A stretch of 58,956 nucleotides of DNA from Prevotella sp. Its GTDB lineage: Bacteria > Bacteroidota > Bacteroidia > Bacteroidales > Bacteroidaceae. A program made the translations under genes and the position numbers. The DNA is taken from contig JAFULM010000012.1 of assembly GCA_017483185.1 (NCBI GenBank), positions 1-58,956 on the forward strand. Direction: 5' to 3'. Numbering within the stretch: the stretch's first letter is position 1; every line of letters begins with the position of its first letter. The notes below the pieces were generated by a model that worked only from the letters and a program-made list of their open reading frames with translations, had not been told where the DNA came from and ran no database searches. This document shows, one piece after another, positions 26,754-36,285 of the stretch.

Positions 26754-27509
26754 ATGAAGAATACAATCATTGCCGGCCCGTGCGTAATCGAGTCGGAAGA
26801 ATTGCTTGACACGGTGGCCCGCGAACTGGTCAGAATAAACAATCTGACGGGTGCCGACATCATATTCAAAGCCTCTTTTGACAAGGCTAACCGTACCTCC
26901 ATCAGCTCTTTCCGCGGTCCCGGTCTGGAGCGCGGAATGAAGATGCTGGGCGACATCAAGAGCCGCTACGGTCTCCGCATCCTGACCGACATACACGAGA
27001 GCTGGCAGGCCGCCCCCGTGGCCGACGTGGCCGACGTGCTCCAGATTCCGGCGTTCCTCTGCCGGCAGACGGACCTGCTGGTGGCTGCGGCACGCACGGG
27101 ACGCACGGTCAACATCAAGAAGGCCCAGTTTCTGAGCGGCCGAGACATGCGGTTTCCGGTCGAAAAGGCCCGTGAAGCCGGTGCGTCGGAAGTATGGCTG
27201 ACGGAGCGCGGCAACATCTACGGCTACAACAATCTGGTCGTCGACTTCCGAAACATCCCCGACATGCTCGAAATCGTGCCCACGGTCATCATGGACTGCA
27301 CCCACAGCGTACAGCGGCCGGGAGGCGACGGCGGCAAGACGGGAGGCGACAGACGCTTTGTCCCGCAAATGGCAATGGCCGCAAAGGCCTTCGGAGCGAC
27401 GGGCTACTTCTTTGAGGTCCATCCCGACCCGGACCACGGACTGAGCGACGCGGCCAACATGCTGGAACTGGCAAAGCTGGAAGGGCTCGTCCGCAAGTTG
27501 ACAGAATAA
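26754..27509 (+). CDS. kdsA: 3-deoxy-8-phosphooctulonate synthase
   Basis: A 251-residue class I aldolase-fold enzyme that condenses phosphoenolpyruvate with arabinose 5-phosphate to Kdo 8-phosphate for the lipopolysaccharide core. Family motifs: IIAGPCVIES at the start, IFKASFDKANRTSISSFRGPG, ILTDIHE, NIKKAQFLS, DCTHSVQRPGG and FFEVHPDPDHGLSD. The length is close to the family norm (about 270). It heads a unit with kdsD, which makes its substrate. Confidence 0.95.
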   Translation: MKNTIIAGPCVIESEELLDTVARELVRINNLTGADIIFKASFDKANRTSISSFRGPGLERGMKMLGDIKSRYGLRILTDIHESWQAAPVADVADVLQIPAFLCRQTDLLVAAARTGRTVNIKKAQFLSGRDMRFPVEKAREAGASEVWLTERGNIYGYNNLVVDFRNIPDMLEIVPTVIMDCTHSVQRPGGDGGKTGGDRRFVPQMAMAAKAFGATGYFFEVHPDPDHGLSDAANMLELAKLEGLVRKLTE

Positions 27510-27694
27510 AGCAAGACGACGGAAATCCGACAGCGAAACAAATACAGACGCTCCGACAGCCGCCAAAGACAACAGGACGGCGGAGCTGCTACTAACGAGA
27601 GAGAACAAAACCAGTCATTCACAAAACAACAAAAAAGCCCCGGCTATTTCCACAGACAGACGTCTCGAAAACGACGAAAGGGACTTCATCAACC

Positions 27695-28642
27695 ATGACA
27701 ACAAGAGAATACGCTATACAATGTATCAAGGACGAGGCGGAAGCGCTGCTCGACCTTATCCCCAAAATGGACGAAAATCTTGACCGCGCCGTCGAACTGA
27801 TGTACAGCTGCCACGGCAAAGTCATCATCACCGGCGTGGGCAAGAGCGGACATATCGGAGCAAAAATAGCAGCCACGCTGTCCAGCACGGGCACGCCCTC
27901 GTTTTTCATCAATCCTCTCGACGTCTTCCACGGAGATCTCGGCGTCATGACACGCGACGATGTCGTGCTGGCCATATCCAACTCGGGCAACACGGACGAG
28001 CTGCTGAGATTTATCCCGATGGTGCTCCACATGCAGATACCCATCATCGCCATGAGCGGCAATCCGGACTCGCTGTTGGCCAAATATTCGACGTGCCACC
28101 TCAACGTGAGCGTGCGCCGTGAGGCCTGTCCGCTCAACCTCGCCCCGACAAGCAGCACGACGGCCATGCTGGCTATGGGTGACGCGCTGGCCGTGGCACT
28201 GATGGAGCGCCGCAACTTCCGCCCGCAGGACTTCGCGCAGTTTCATCCCGGCGGCGAACTGGGCAAGCGGTTGCTCACCACGGCACAGGATGTCATGCGC
28301 ACGGTCGACCTGCCTGTCATCACGCCGGACATGCATCTCGGTGAGGCCATCATACTCGTGAGCAAGGGCAAGCTCGGTCTGGGAGTGGCCATCGCCGACG
28401 GACGCATCCACGGACTGATAACGGACGGTGACATACGCCGCGCAATGGAGAAGTGGCAGGCGGAGTTCTTCGACCGCACCGTAGCCGACATAATGACGGA
28501 AAAACCCAAGAAAGTGTTGCCACAGACCAAGATTTCGGAGATACAGAAAATCATGAACCGATACAAGATACACTCCGTCCTGGTGGCAGACAAGGACGAC
28601 AGACTGCTCGGAGTCGTCGACCACTACTCCTGTATGATCTGA
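27695..28642 (+). CDS. kdsD: Arabinose 5-phosphate isomerase (KpsF/GutQ family)
   Basis: A 315-residue protein with an N-terminal sugar isomerase (SIS) domain (GVGKSGHIG at 47-55, AISNSGNTDELL at 93-104) and two C-terminal CBS domains (from VMRTVDLPV and from IMTEKPKKV). It converts ribulose 5-phosphate to arabinose 5-phosphate for KdsA. It lies 185 bp after kdsA; that spacer shows no gene. The next gene starts 42 bp downstream. Confidence 0.92.
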   Translation: MTTREYAIQCIKDEAEALLDLIPKMDENLDRAVELMYSCHGKVIITGVGKSGHIGAKIAATLSSTGTPSFFINPLDVFHGDLGVMTRDDVVLAISNSGNTDELLRFIPMVLHMQIPIIAMSGNPDSLLAKYSTCHLNVSVRREACPLNLAPTSSTTAMLAMGDALAVALMERRNFRPQDFAQFHPGGELGKRLLTTAQDVMRTVDLPVITPDMHLGEAIILVSKGKLGLGVAIADGRIHGLITDGDIRRAMEKWQAEFFDRTVADIMTEKPKKVLPQTKISEIQKIMNRYKIHSVLVADKDDRLLGVVDHYSCMI

Positions 28643-28684
28643 TATAAGACGAAACATACTGACATTGACAACACCGTTTTATCC

Positions 28685-31600
28685 ATGAGACAACTCAAAA
28701 AAATATTGTGCATCGTTCTCCTCTTGCTCCCGTTGACGGTGACAGCTGTCTATCTGTTTAAGACACTCGATGCAAGCAACGGCCTGAACAGCAGCCAGAT
28801 AAACTGCATAATGAAGGACTCGCGCGGATATGTCTGGTTCGGAACGCCGGCCGGACTGTACCGCTATGACGGCTATACATTCAAGTATTTCCAGTGTAAC
28901 TCACAAGACGGCTCGTCGCTGCCCGACAGCTACATCGTGAGTCTGCAGGAGTCACTCGACGGCAATCTGTGGATCAACACTCTGGCCGGCATGTGTGTCT
29001 ATCACCCGCAGACGGAGACGTTCGAACGGGACATGCGCCAGGTGTTCGGAAAGATGGGTATCAACGGCTCTCCGACCGTGGTCTACATCGACAGCCACAA
29101 AAATCTCTGGGCGGCAATACCTAATAAAGGTGTAATGGCATACAACATGCAGCAACAGCTACTCTATGAGTTCGGATACACCAACGACGCCCACGGCGTG
29201 CCGGAAGGCAATATCTGCTCCATCAGCGAGTGTCACGACGGAGCTGTGATCGTCTATGACGACGGAAGACTGGTGTGCTGCGACATCATGCACCAGCAGC
29301 ACACCGTATGGCAGACGGATGTCGTCGCCGCCGCACGACTGCGCAAGACATCATCACTGAAGGCTTTTGCCGACCAAATGGACAACATCTGGCTCTACGG
29401 ACAAGGCACACTCATGCTCTATCGGAAGAACGCCGACACGTGGGACCTGACATTCGGAGACCGTCTCGGCATGACGGGCGTGGCCGAGGACCACGCCGTC
29501 AACGGTATGGCTGGAGACCGAAAAGGCAATATATGGATTGGAACAGACATCTTGGGACTGCTATCCATGAATGTCAATACACACGAAATGGTCCCCGTAC
29601 AACCACGAGGACTGAACGATCTGACACTCCAAAAAGACGAAACTCGCAACATACAGAGTCTCTACGTGGACGACACGGACCTGCTGTGGGTCGGAACGGA
29701 AAAATCGGGAGTGGCCTTCAGCGGACAGAACATATACAAGTTTGAGTCCGACCTCTGCGGCGACGTGACAGCACTCGCACAAGACGCCTCCGGAAAAATA
29801 TGGATCGGAACAAGCAGCAACGGCATCATCGGATACGACGGACCTCTGGCCAGCAAGAAGGTGTCGGCAATGGCCTGTACGGCAGACGGCAGCCTCTGGG
29901 TCGGTTCAAAACGCAACGGACTGACAAGGATAAAGGACGGAGCAAGCACGATATACTCCGCTGCCCGCGACAGCATGAGGACTATCATAAACGACCGCAT
30001 CAACGCCCTCTGCACGGACAAGACCGGAAACCTCTGGATAGCGACATCGGGAGGACTTCAGGTCTTCAACCCGAGAATGAACACGTTCTCCACATACACA
30101 CGAGAGAACGGAAAACTGAGCACAAACAACATCACCACGCTCTTTTACGGAAAGAACAACAACCTCTTCGTCGGTACGGGAGAAGGACTGATGATACTCA
30201 ATCTCTCCACAACGGAGAAACTCATGCTGACCGGCAACTCCACCAACATGAAGACATTCTCCAACAACTACATCACACAGGTAATCGAAGACTCACGCGG
30301 ACTGCTGTGGATAGGTACACGGGAAGGCATCAACGTGCTCAACATGGAGAACGACAGCCTCAACTATATCACCGAAAAGAACGGACTGACGAACAACTGC
30401 ATCTGCGGACTGACCGAGGACAAGGACCACAACATCTGGGTCACGACAACCAAAGGCGTGACACGCGTGGTCGTACAGCGCAACCATGAGAACGGCAACT
30501 TCAACTACGGACTCTATAACTACGACACGTCCGACGGACTGCAAAGCAACGAATTCAACAAAGGTGCCATCCTCACACGACACGACGGCAACATCATGAT
30601 GGGCGGACTCAACGGTATCAACTGGATGCGCCATCACAACAAGGACGACAAGGAGACCTTGCCGCGCGTGATGCTCACCCAACTGTTCATCGGCAACACC
30701 GAAATCATCACCGGACATGAATATGACGGAACCGTGCCGCTGCCACAAGCGCTCAACGAGAGCAACCGCATCGAACTGACAAACAGCCAAAACACTTTCA
30801 CAATTAAGTTTGCAGCAGGCAACTACAACCAGAGCGAACGACTCCAGTTCATGTTCTGGATGGAAGGACTGGACAACGACTGGCACAACGGAGACGCGCT
30901 GTCACACGGCGTGACATTCCAGAATATCAGCAGCGGAGACTACAAGCTACACGTGAAAGCCATCAGCGCAGACGGAGCAATCAGCAATCAGGAGCGTGTT
31001 CTGGATATAACCATACTCCGCCCGTGGTGGATCTCATGGTGGATGATTATCATTTATGCCGCCATTCTGGCCGTCGCCGTATATCTGTGGACATTCGGTT
31101 TCAGACGGGTATCATACCTATGGTCCAAAAAGAAAGCCATACTACGCGAACTGGCACTGCAACGTGAGGAAATCAAAGCCACCAGCGACGATCTGCGGCA
31201 GCCGATGGCGAGAATGACGTCAATCATCGGAAACATGGCCGAAAAGGCCAACTCGGTCGAGAGTAAGGAGCAGATTAATTCGCTGCACTTCCAGATGCTG
31301 CAGGTCATCACACGCATATCGGAAATGCAAACCACACTGGAGTACCCCGAGACAAAGGCTTCCGCTGCCGCAACCAACAGGATGCAACTCAACGACAACG
31401 GCGAGATTGAACCTGTCAGGACTGATGTCGGATTGCTCACGGCTGACACCAAAGCCTGTCACGGAGACCCGACAACAAAGCAATATACCGTCGTCTTCAT
31501 TGACGACAATGAGGAATTCCTCCGTTTCATCATGGCCCATCTACGCAATGTATATGACATGCACGTCTACAACGACGTTAACAAGGCTGTCGAGGACCTT

Positions 31601-32548
31601 GAAGTGCTCCGCGTTGACATCATCGTCTGCAAACAATACATGACCGGCATGACCGGCAGCGAAATGTGCAACCGCATCAAGATGAACTCCAGAACGGAAA
31701 ACATCAAGTTTGTCCTCATGACCGACGGCGTGCTGACTTCAGCCGACATGCACGAAATGAACATCACGCTGAGTGCCGACGACTATTTGGCCAAGCCGTT
31801 CAATATCCAGGAAGCGACAATCCGCTTCAACCGCTTGCTGGGTCTTGCTCCCGACGAGATACCCGACGGACTTATCGAAGGCAAGGAGACAAGGCGGTTG
31901 GAGTCCATCAACGCCAGCATGACGACGGCCACAATCAACTATGACAACATCCAGGACAACAACGACGGCAATGCCGACGAGACTGTCAGCGACAGCGATG
32001 ACGTGAGCATCGGCCGCCCGGAAGAACCCGAAGCGGCAGCCTCCGCCAATGTCAAAGATACCCGAAGCACCTCAAGAAACAACTCATTTGCCCAAGAGAA
32101 CGCTGAAAGTATCACGGAAGACGACGTCGAAAAGAACGCCCCGCAGAGCACATTCGACCTCTATTATGCCGGTGATGTCACGATGGGCGACTATACAATG
32201 AGTAATATCATGGACCGGAAACTGATGCATAACGTCGAACAATACGTCCTGCAGAACATGAGCCACGGGCACATCAGCCTCGAAGAGATGGCTTCGGCTA
32301 TGGGAATGGGGCGTGTTCCGTTCTTCCGCAAGATAAGAAGCATTACGTCCAAGACACCCGCCGAACTGGTATTGGAACTTCGTCTGAAGCATGCCTGCAC
32401 GTTGCTTGCACGCACAAACATCAACATGAGCGAGCTTGCCATCAATCTCGGCTTCACTACCGCCGAGAATTTCACGACAATATTCAAGGAAAAACAAGGT
32501 TTGTCGCCATTGGAATACAGACTAAAATATCGTAAGAAACAGGGATGA
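28685..32548 (+). CDS. Hybrid-type propeller/AraC regulator with degenerate kinase and receiver
   Basis: A 1287-residue protein built like a hybrid two-component regulator. It has a signal anchor (residues 7-25), periplasmic propeller repeats (GYVWFGTPAGLYRYDG, GNLWIATSGGLQVFNP, GLLWIGTREGINVLN), a Y_Y_Y domain near 700-775 and a transmembrane helix at ~780-805. The dimerisation helix region reads SDDLRQPM where SHELRTPL is expected, so the phospho-His is Asp835. The ATP-binding domain is missing: only ~95 residues separate this helix from the receiver. The receiver (932-1058) keeps the acidic pair (FIDDNE) and DDYLAKPF, but the phospho-acceptor Asp is Lys983 (IIVCKQYM). An AraC domain ends the protein (~1185-1287). 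Phosphorelay is therefore unlikely. It follows kdsD and overlaps the phospholipase D gene by 4 nt. Confidence 0.88.
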   Translation: MRQLKKILCIVLLLLPLTVTAVYLFKTLDASNGLNSSQINCIMKDSRGYVWFGTPAGLYRYDGYTFKYFQCNSQDGSSLPDSYIVSLQESLDGNLWINTLAGMCVYHPQTETFERDMRQVFGKMGINGSPTVVYIDSHKNLWAAIPNKGVMAYNMQQQLLYEFGYTNDAHGVPEGNICSISECHDGAVIVYDDGRLVCCDIMHQQHTVWQTDVVAAARLRKTSSLKAFADQMDNIWLYGQGTLMLYRKNADTWDLTFGDRLGMTGVAEDHAVNGMAGDRKGNIWIGTDILGLLSMNVNTHEMVPVQPRGLNDLTLQKDETRNIQSLYVDDTDLLWVGTEKSGVAFSGQNIYKFESDLCGDVTALAQDASGKIWIGTSSNGIIGYDGPLASKKVSAMACTADGSLWVGSKRNGLTRIKDGASTIYSAARDSMRTIINDRINALCTDKTGNLWIATSGGLQVFNPRMNTFSTYTRENGKLSTNNITTLFYGKNNNLFVGTGEGLMILNLSTTEKLMLTGNSTNMKTFSNNYITQVIEDSRGLLWIGTREGINVLNMENDSLNYITEKNGLTNNCICGLTEDKDHNIWVTTTKGVTRVVVQRNHENGNFNYGLYNYDTSDGLQSNEFNKGAILTRHDGNIMMGGLNGINWMRHHNKDDKETLPRVMLTQLFIGNTEIITGHEYDGTVPLPQALNESNRIELTNSQNTFTIKFAAGNYNQSERLQFMFWMEGLDNDWHNGDALSHGVTFQNISSGDYKLHVKAISADGAISNQERVLDITILRPWWISWWMIIIYAAILAVAVYLWTFGFRRVSYLWSKKKAILRELALQREEIKATSDDLRQPMARMTSIIGNMAEKANSVESKEQINSLHFQMLQVITRISEMQTTLEYPETKASAAATNRMQLNDNGEIEPVRTDVGLLTADTKACHGDPTTKQYTVVFIDDNEEFLRFIMAHLRNVYDMHVYNDVNKAVEDLEVLRVDIIVCKQYMTGMTGSEMCNRIKMNSRTENIKFVLMTDGVLTSADMHEMNITLSADDYLAKPFNIQEATIRFNRLLGLAPDEIPDGLIEGKETRRLESINASMTTATINYDNIQDNNDGNADETVSDSDDVSIGRPEEPEAAASANVKDTRSTSRNNSFAQENAESITEDDVEKNAPQSTFDLYYAGDVTMGDYTMSNIMDRKLMHNVEQYVLQNMSHGHISLEEMASAMGMGRVPFFRKIRSITSKTPAELVLELRLKHACTLLARTNINMSELAINLGFTTAENFTTIFKEKQGLSPLEYRLKYRKKQG

Positions 32549-33846
32549 GACCATTGATCACCATCGTTTGTCTGCTGCTTTCCACGTCCGACATGGAAGC
32601 ACAGACAAACGATTTTAGCATGCAGACAAGCGGTTCTGCAAAACAGACAAGCGATTCCGTCATAGTGAATGTATTGGAAAACAACGGCGTGACATTCACT
32701 CACAACAACAGCGTGACGCTACTCACAACCGGACAGGCTAAATTTGACGACATGTTCGAGGCCATCCGGCAAGCCCGCAGCAGTATCCATCTCGAATATT
32801 TCAACTTCCGCAACGACTCCATCGCGTCCTTGCTGTTCGACCTTCTGCGCATGAAGGCGGCCGAAGGCGTGAAGGTGAGAGCCTTGTTTGACGGCTTCGG
32901 TAACGACTCCAACAACCAACCGCTGCGCCGCGAGCATGTGGACAACCTCCGGCGGAACGGCGTGGACATTCACGAATTTGACCCGATACGCTTCCCTTGG
33001 GTCAACCACATCTTCCTGCGGGACCACCGCAAGATTGTCGTCATCGACGGAAGCATAGCCTATACGGGTGGCATGAACGTGGCCGACTACTACATCAACG
33101 GCACGGAACAGGTGGGAGAATGGCGCGACATGCACTGCCGCATAGAGGGAGGAGCCGTCAACCAGCTTCAGATGATATTCACGCGGATATGGCAGAAAGT
33201 CACCGGAGAGGACATCTGGCGGCCGGAATACTTCCGTGCATACACTCCGGAACGCTTCAGCGGCCTCGCTCCCGACACTACGGCGACAGCCGGCCGCAAG
33301 ATGGTAGGCATCATCAACCGCGAGCCGCGCACGTCGAACAAAATCATCCGGACGTTCTACGAGAACGCCATCAACTGCGCCCAAGACTCCATCAAGCTCA
33401 TCAATCCATACCTGACACTCAACCGCAAGCTGAAGAAAGCACTGCGCAACGCGGTCAAACGCGGCGTCAAGGTAGAGATCATGGTATCGGCAAAGAGCGA
33501 CATTCCGCTCACTCCGGACTGCGTTTTCTATAATGTACACAAGCTGATGAAGCGCGGAGTGGATGTGTGGCTTTACCAACCGGGCTTCCACCACACCAAA
33601 GTCATCATGGTCGACGGCCGCTTCTGCACCGTCGGCAGCGCCAATCTCAACTCCCGCAGCCTCAGTTGGGACTACGAGGAAAACGCTGTCATCATCGATC
33701 CGCACACCACACGCGAGCTCGACAACATCTTCGACAGAGACAAGAGGAAAAGCGTCTACCTCACCGAACAGACCTGGGACGAGTTCCGGACGCCGTGGCA
33801 GAAGTTCGTCGGATGGTTTGCCCATCTGTTGGCTCCTGTACTATGA
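32545..33846 (+). CDS. Exported phospholipase D / cardiolipin synthase-like protein
   Basis: A 433-residue protein with two HKD motifs: His161-x-Lys163-x4-Asp168 (HRKIVVID) and His350-x-Lys352-x4-Asp357 (HTKVIMVD). Both are complete, so it should be active. Cardiolipin synthases of this type join two phosphatidylglycerols. Here the usual two N-terminal membrane helices are replaced by a short signal peptide (residues 1-20, ending MEAQ), suggesting a periplasmic or anchored enzyme. The start codon overlaps the stop of the regulator (ATGA), so the two are translated together. Residues 20-38 contain small QTS/QTN repeats. Substrate is inferred. Confidence 0.85.
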   Translation: MRPLITIVCLLLSTSDMEAQTNDFSMQTSGSAKQTSDSVIVNVLENNGVTFTHNNSVTLLTTGQAKFDDMFEAIRQARSSIHLEYFNFRNDSIASLLFDLLRMKAAEGVKVRALFDGFGNDSNNQPLRREHVDNLRRNGVDIHEFDPIRFPWVNHIFLRDHRKIVVIDGSIAYTGGMNVADYYINGTEQVGEWRDMHCRIEGGAVNQLQMIFTRIWQKVTGEDIWRPEYFRAYTPERFSGLAPDTTATAGRKMVGIINREPRTSNKIIRTFYENAINCAQDSIKLINPYLTLNRKLKKALRNAVKRGVKVEIMVSAKSDIPLTPDCVFYNVHKLMKRGVDVWLYQPGFHHTKVIMVDGRFCTVGSANLNSRSLSWDYEENAVIIDPHTTRELDNIFDRDKRKSVYLTEQTWDEFRTPWQKFVGWFAHLLAPVL

Positions 33847-33887
33847 CAATGGAAAAAGCAAGCAGACCGGCAACAATTTGTTTATAA

Positions 33888-33956
33888 TCTGAACACAGAG
33901 ACACGGAGACACAGAGTTATTTTATCCCTCTGTGTCTCCGTGTCTCTGTGTTCAGA
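33888..33956. repeat. Perfect 29-bp inverted repeat after the phospholipase D gene
   Basis: The left arm 33888-33916 (TCTGAACACAGAGACACGGA...) and right arm 33928-33956 are exact complements around an 11-nt loop. It sits between two convergent genes and may serve as a terminator, but the arms are far longer than needed. It looks like an insertion of an extragenic palindromic repeat. Confidence 0.8.
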
Positions 33957-34017
33957 CTATATTATAAGGTGGCCATAAACATGTCATAAGGTATCAATAA
34001 AGACCTTAGTCCGTCCT

Positions 34018-36285
34018 CTAAGCTCCCTTCAAAACCTCTTCGCACACGAGATCGAGCATCAGTTCCATCTCCACCGGCGTCACGCCATGTTCGACGATGA
34101 ACGCCCGTTCGGAGTCCATGATGTCCTCCTCCGCACGTTCACGCACGCCGCTATGCCCCACGCCAGGATAACGCGCCATGAGATAGGCGGCAAATCGTTC
34201 CGCCGCGGCACGGTTGCGACCGGCAAACCACTCACAATAGCCGCTGTTCAGGCGGTCGTTCTGGTCCATCACACCGCGACTTTCGAGTTTCGCGTAGACC
34301 CTTTCCGCCTGTTCGAGCTTCCCCGACCCCATCATCGCACGAGCCATAACGCGGTTCACAGCGACATTGTCAGGATTCTCATAATCCAACCGGTAGAGCA
34401 CTTTGAGGGCCTCGTCATAATCTCCGAGGTTTGTCAGACACACACAGTAGCTCAGCGCGTGAGTCATCACCTCCGGCGCAGCGGCCATGAGACGGGCGTA
34501 GGCGTCGCGTGCTTCGGCATAGCGACCGTCATAAAACAACGCCCGCGCGCATCCCGTCAAGGCCCGGTTGTCCTCCGGTCTCAACTCCAGCGCGCGCCCG
34601 AAACATCCCGACGCCGTCATGCTGGCGAGATGAGAATGGAGCAGCGTCTCATCCCGATGAGACAAGACATGCCCGCAAAGCATATAATAATGGTAGTCTT
34701 TCCCGTTGTCACCATAGTTGTCAAGCAATTCGGCCGCCTCCCTGTACATCTTGCGCTTCAGCATGAACGATCCGATCTCGCCGAAACGCTTCTCCAACGG
34801 AGTGTCACGGAACAAGCTGCCGGCAAAGAATATGTAGTTTGAGTTCCACTCCTCGTCGTCCCGATAGTCGAACGGATTGCGGAACTGGCGACGTGACGGA
34901 AAGAGCCGGAAGAAGCGGTAGATGTCCTGCAGGTATGTACGTCGGATGTAGGCCGGTGTGTGCGTGTCCGCGTCCGGCATGCCGCCAAGCCCCGCAGCCT
35001 CTCCGTTTTCGATCATGCTGCGCATGCTTTGAGGTATGCGGTCTATCACCCGACTGAACGCCAGGACAAAAGAATACTTGTCACTGTTGCAAAACGGCCC
35101 GCGCCTCATCATCTCGCCGAGCAGTCCTTTGCCTCCCATGCGTTCGTAGATCGGGCTCACATCCGGATGCTCCGGATAGAACGGAACAAACCAGTTGCTC
35201 ATGCTGCTGAAGAACGGGAACCGCTTCATCTGTGAGAAACCGCCGAAATAGATATCCGAACCGGCCTTCTGCATGTCCACCATCTTTCGGAATCCCTCCT
35301 CCACCTTCTCCATGTTGCGCTCCGAAGCCTCGGGGTCGAGTATGTCCTGCATGGGGTCCTCGGCCTTCTCCTCTATGCCTGTGGGCGTGATGTGGAGATT
35401 GTTGTGCCGGAGCAGGTCGGGCATTATCTCCTTCTGTATCTTCCGCGTGTCGCTCTCGGCCATCACGCAATAAAGCATCTGTATCTGCAGCTCCGTCAGT
35501 TCCGAGCATACAGCCTCATCCCTGAGCATGTCCCCGACCATCCGTCTCTGCTCGGGGAAGATGCCGTCATGGTCCTCTCTGAGCGAGAGCACCCATCCGA
35601 CGAGAGCCCTCTGGCGCACATTTTCGTCCGTCGTCTGCCGATAGACCGTGACGAGCAGACGAAACTTGTTGATGTCAAACATGTTCATCGTGCTCAGCGT
35701 CAGTGCCGAGACGATGAGCTGCTGGTCGGTGGTGTCCACCGTCGGCGAGAGCAACATCTCCGCGTATGCGTCGGCCGTTCCCTCCGTCCACTGCGACGAG
35801 GTCCAGATGTGGTCAAAGAGGTCGTTCGCCAGCCGCTGATGGGCGGCATAGATGTCGGCCGACTTCTGCCGACGGACATGCTCCGGCTCCAGGTCGAGCA
35901 TGGCCACATCGGTCACAAACCCCTCCAGCGCGCCACGCAACACGGTCAGGGACCAGTCGCGTCCGGCCCCGTCGACACGACGCCGGACCGACGCCGGATA
36001 TGACGAATGGGTCATGTCGTAACGCACGTAGGTGTCGGCCGCCAACCGATAGACACGCCGGCGGAGCGCGTCATATATGTCCGCGAGTTGCGGGTCGCGG
36101 TAGCCCGAGGCCCAATAGTCGGCCATACGGTCGTAGTCACTGCGTATCTCGTCCAACCGGCCGGTCAGATTGAGCTCCGGATATTTGCACACGAACGTTC
36201 CCAAAAGATCCATTGCCACGCTCAATCGGCCGTCGTCGAGCCGTCGCAGGATGTCGTCAAGTTCCTTATTTGCCTCCATCGTCAT
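34018..36285 (-). CDS. Tetratricopeptide-repeat protein of unknown function
   Basis: A 755-residue, mostly helical protein without signal peptide or membrane segments. TPR-like repeats are clear in the last third: CFGRALELRPEDNRALTGCARALFYDGRYAEARDAYARLMA, then LSYCVCLTNLGDYDEALKVLYRLDYENPDNVAVNRVMARAMMGSGKLEQAERVYAKL. The first two thirds are alpha-helical without clear repeats. It likely acts as a scaffold. It overlaps the upstream lipoprotein gene by 20 nt, so the two form one unit, but the lipoprotein is exported and this protein is not, which leaves their link unclear. ATG at 36285 and 36279 are both possible. Confidence 0.8.
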   Translation of the reverse strand: MTMEANKELDDILRRLDDGRLSVAMDLLGTFVCKYPELNLTGRLDEIRSDYDRMADYWASGYRDPQLADIYDALRRRVYRLAADTYVRYDMTHSSYPASVRRRVDGAGRDWSLTVLRGALEGFVTDVAMLDLEPEHVRRQKSADIYAAHQRLANDLFDHIWTSSQWTEGTADAYAEMLLSPTVDTTDQQLIVSALTLSTMNMFDINKFRLLVTVYRQTTDENVRQRALVGWVLSLREDHDGIFPEQRRMVGDMLRDEAVCSELTELQIQMLYCVMAESDTRKIQKEIMPDLLRHNNLHITPTGIEEKAEDPMQDILDPEASERNMEKVEEGFRKMVDMQKAGSDIYFGGFSQMKRFPFFSSMSNWFVPFYPEHPDVSPIYERMGGKGLLGEMMRRGPFCNSDKYSFVLAFSRVIDRIPQSMRSMIENGEAAGLGGMPDADTHTPAYIRRTYLQDIYRFFRLFPSRRQFRNPFDYRDDEEWNSNYIFFAGSLFRDTPLEKRFGEIGSFMLKRKMYREAAELLDNYGDNGKDYHYYMLCGHVLSHRDETLLHSHLASMTASGCFGRALELRPEDNRALTGCARALFYDGRYAEARDAYARLMAAAPEVMTHALSYCVCLTNLGDYDEALKVLYRLDYENPDNVAVNRVMARAMMGSGKLEQAERVYAKLESRGVMDQNDRLNSGYCEWFAGRNRAAAERFAAYLMARYPGVGHSGVRERAEEDIMDSERAFIVEHGVTPVEMELMLDLVCEEVLKGA

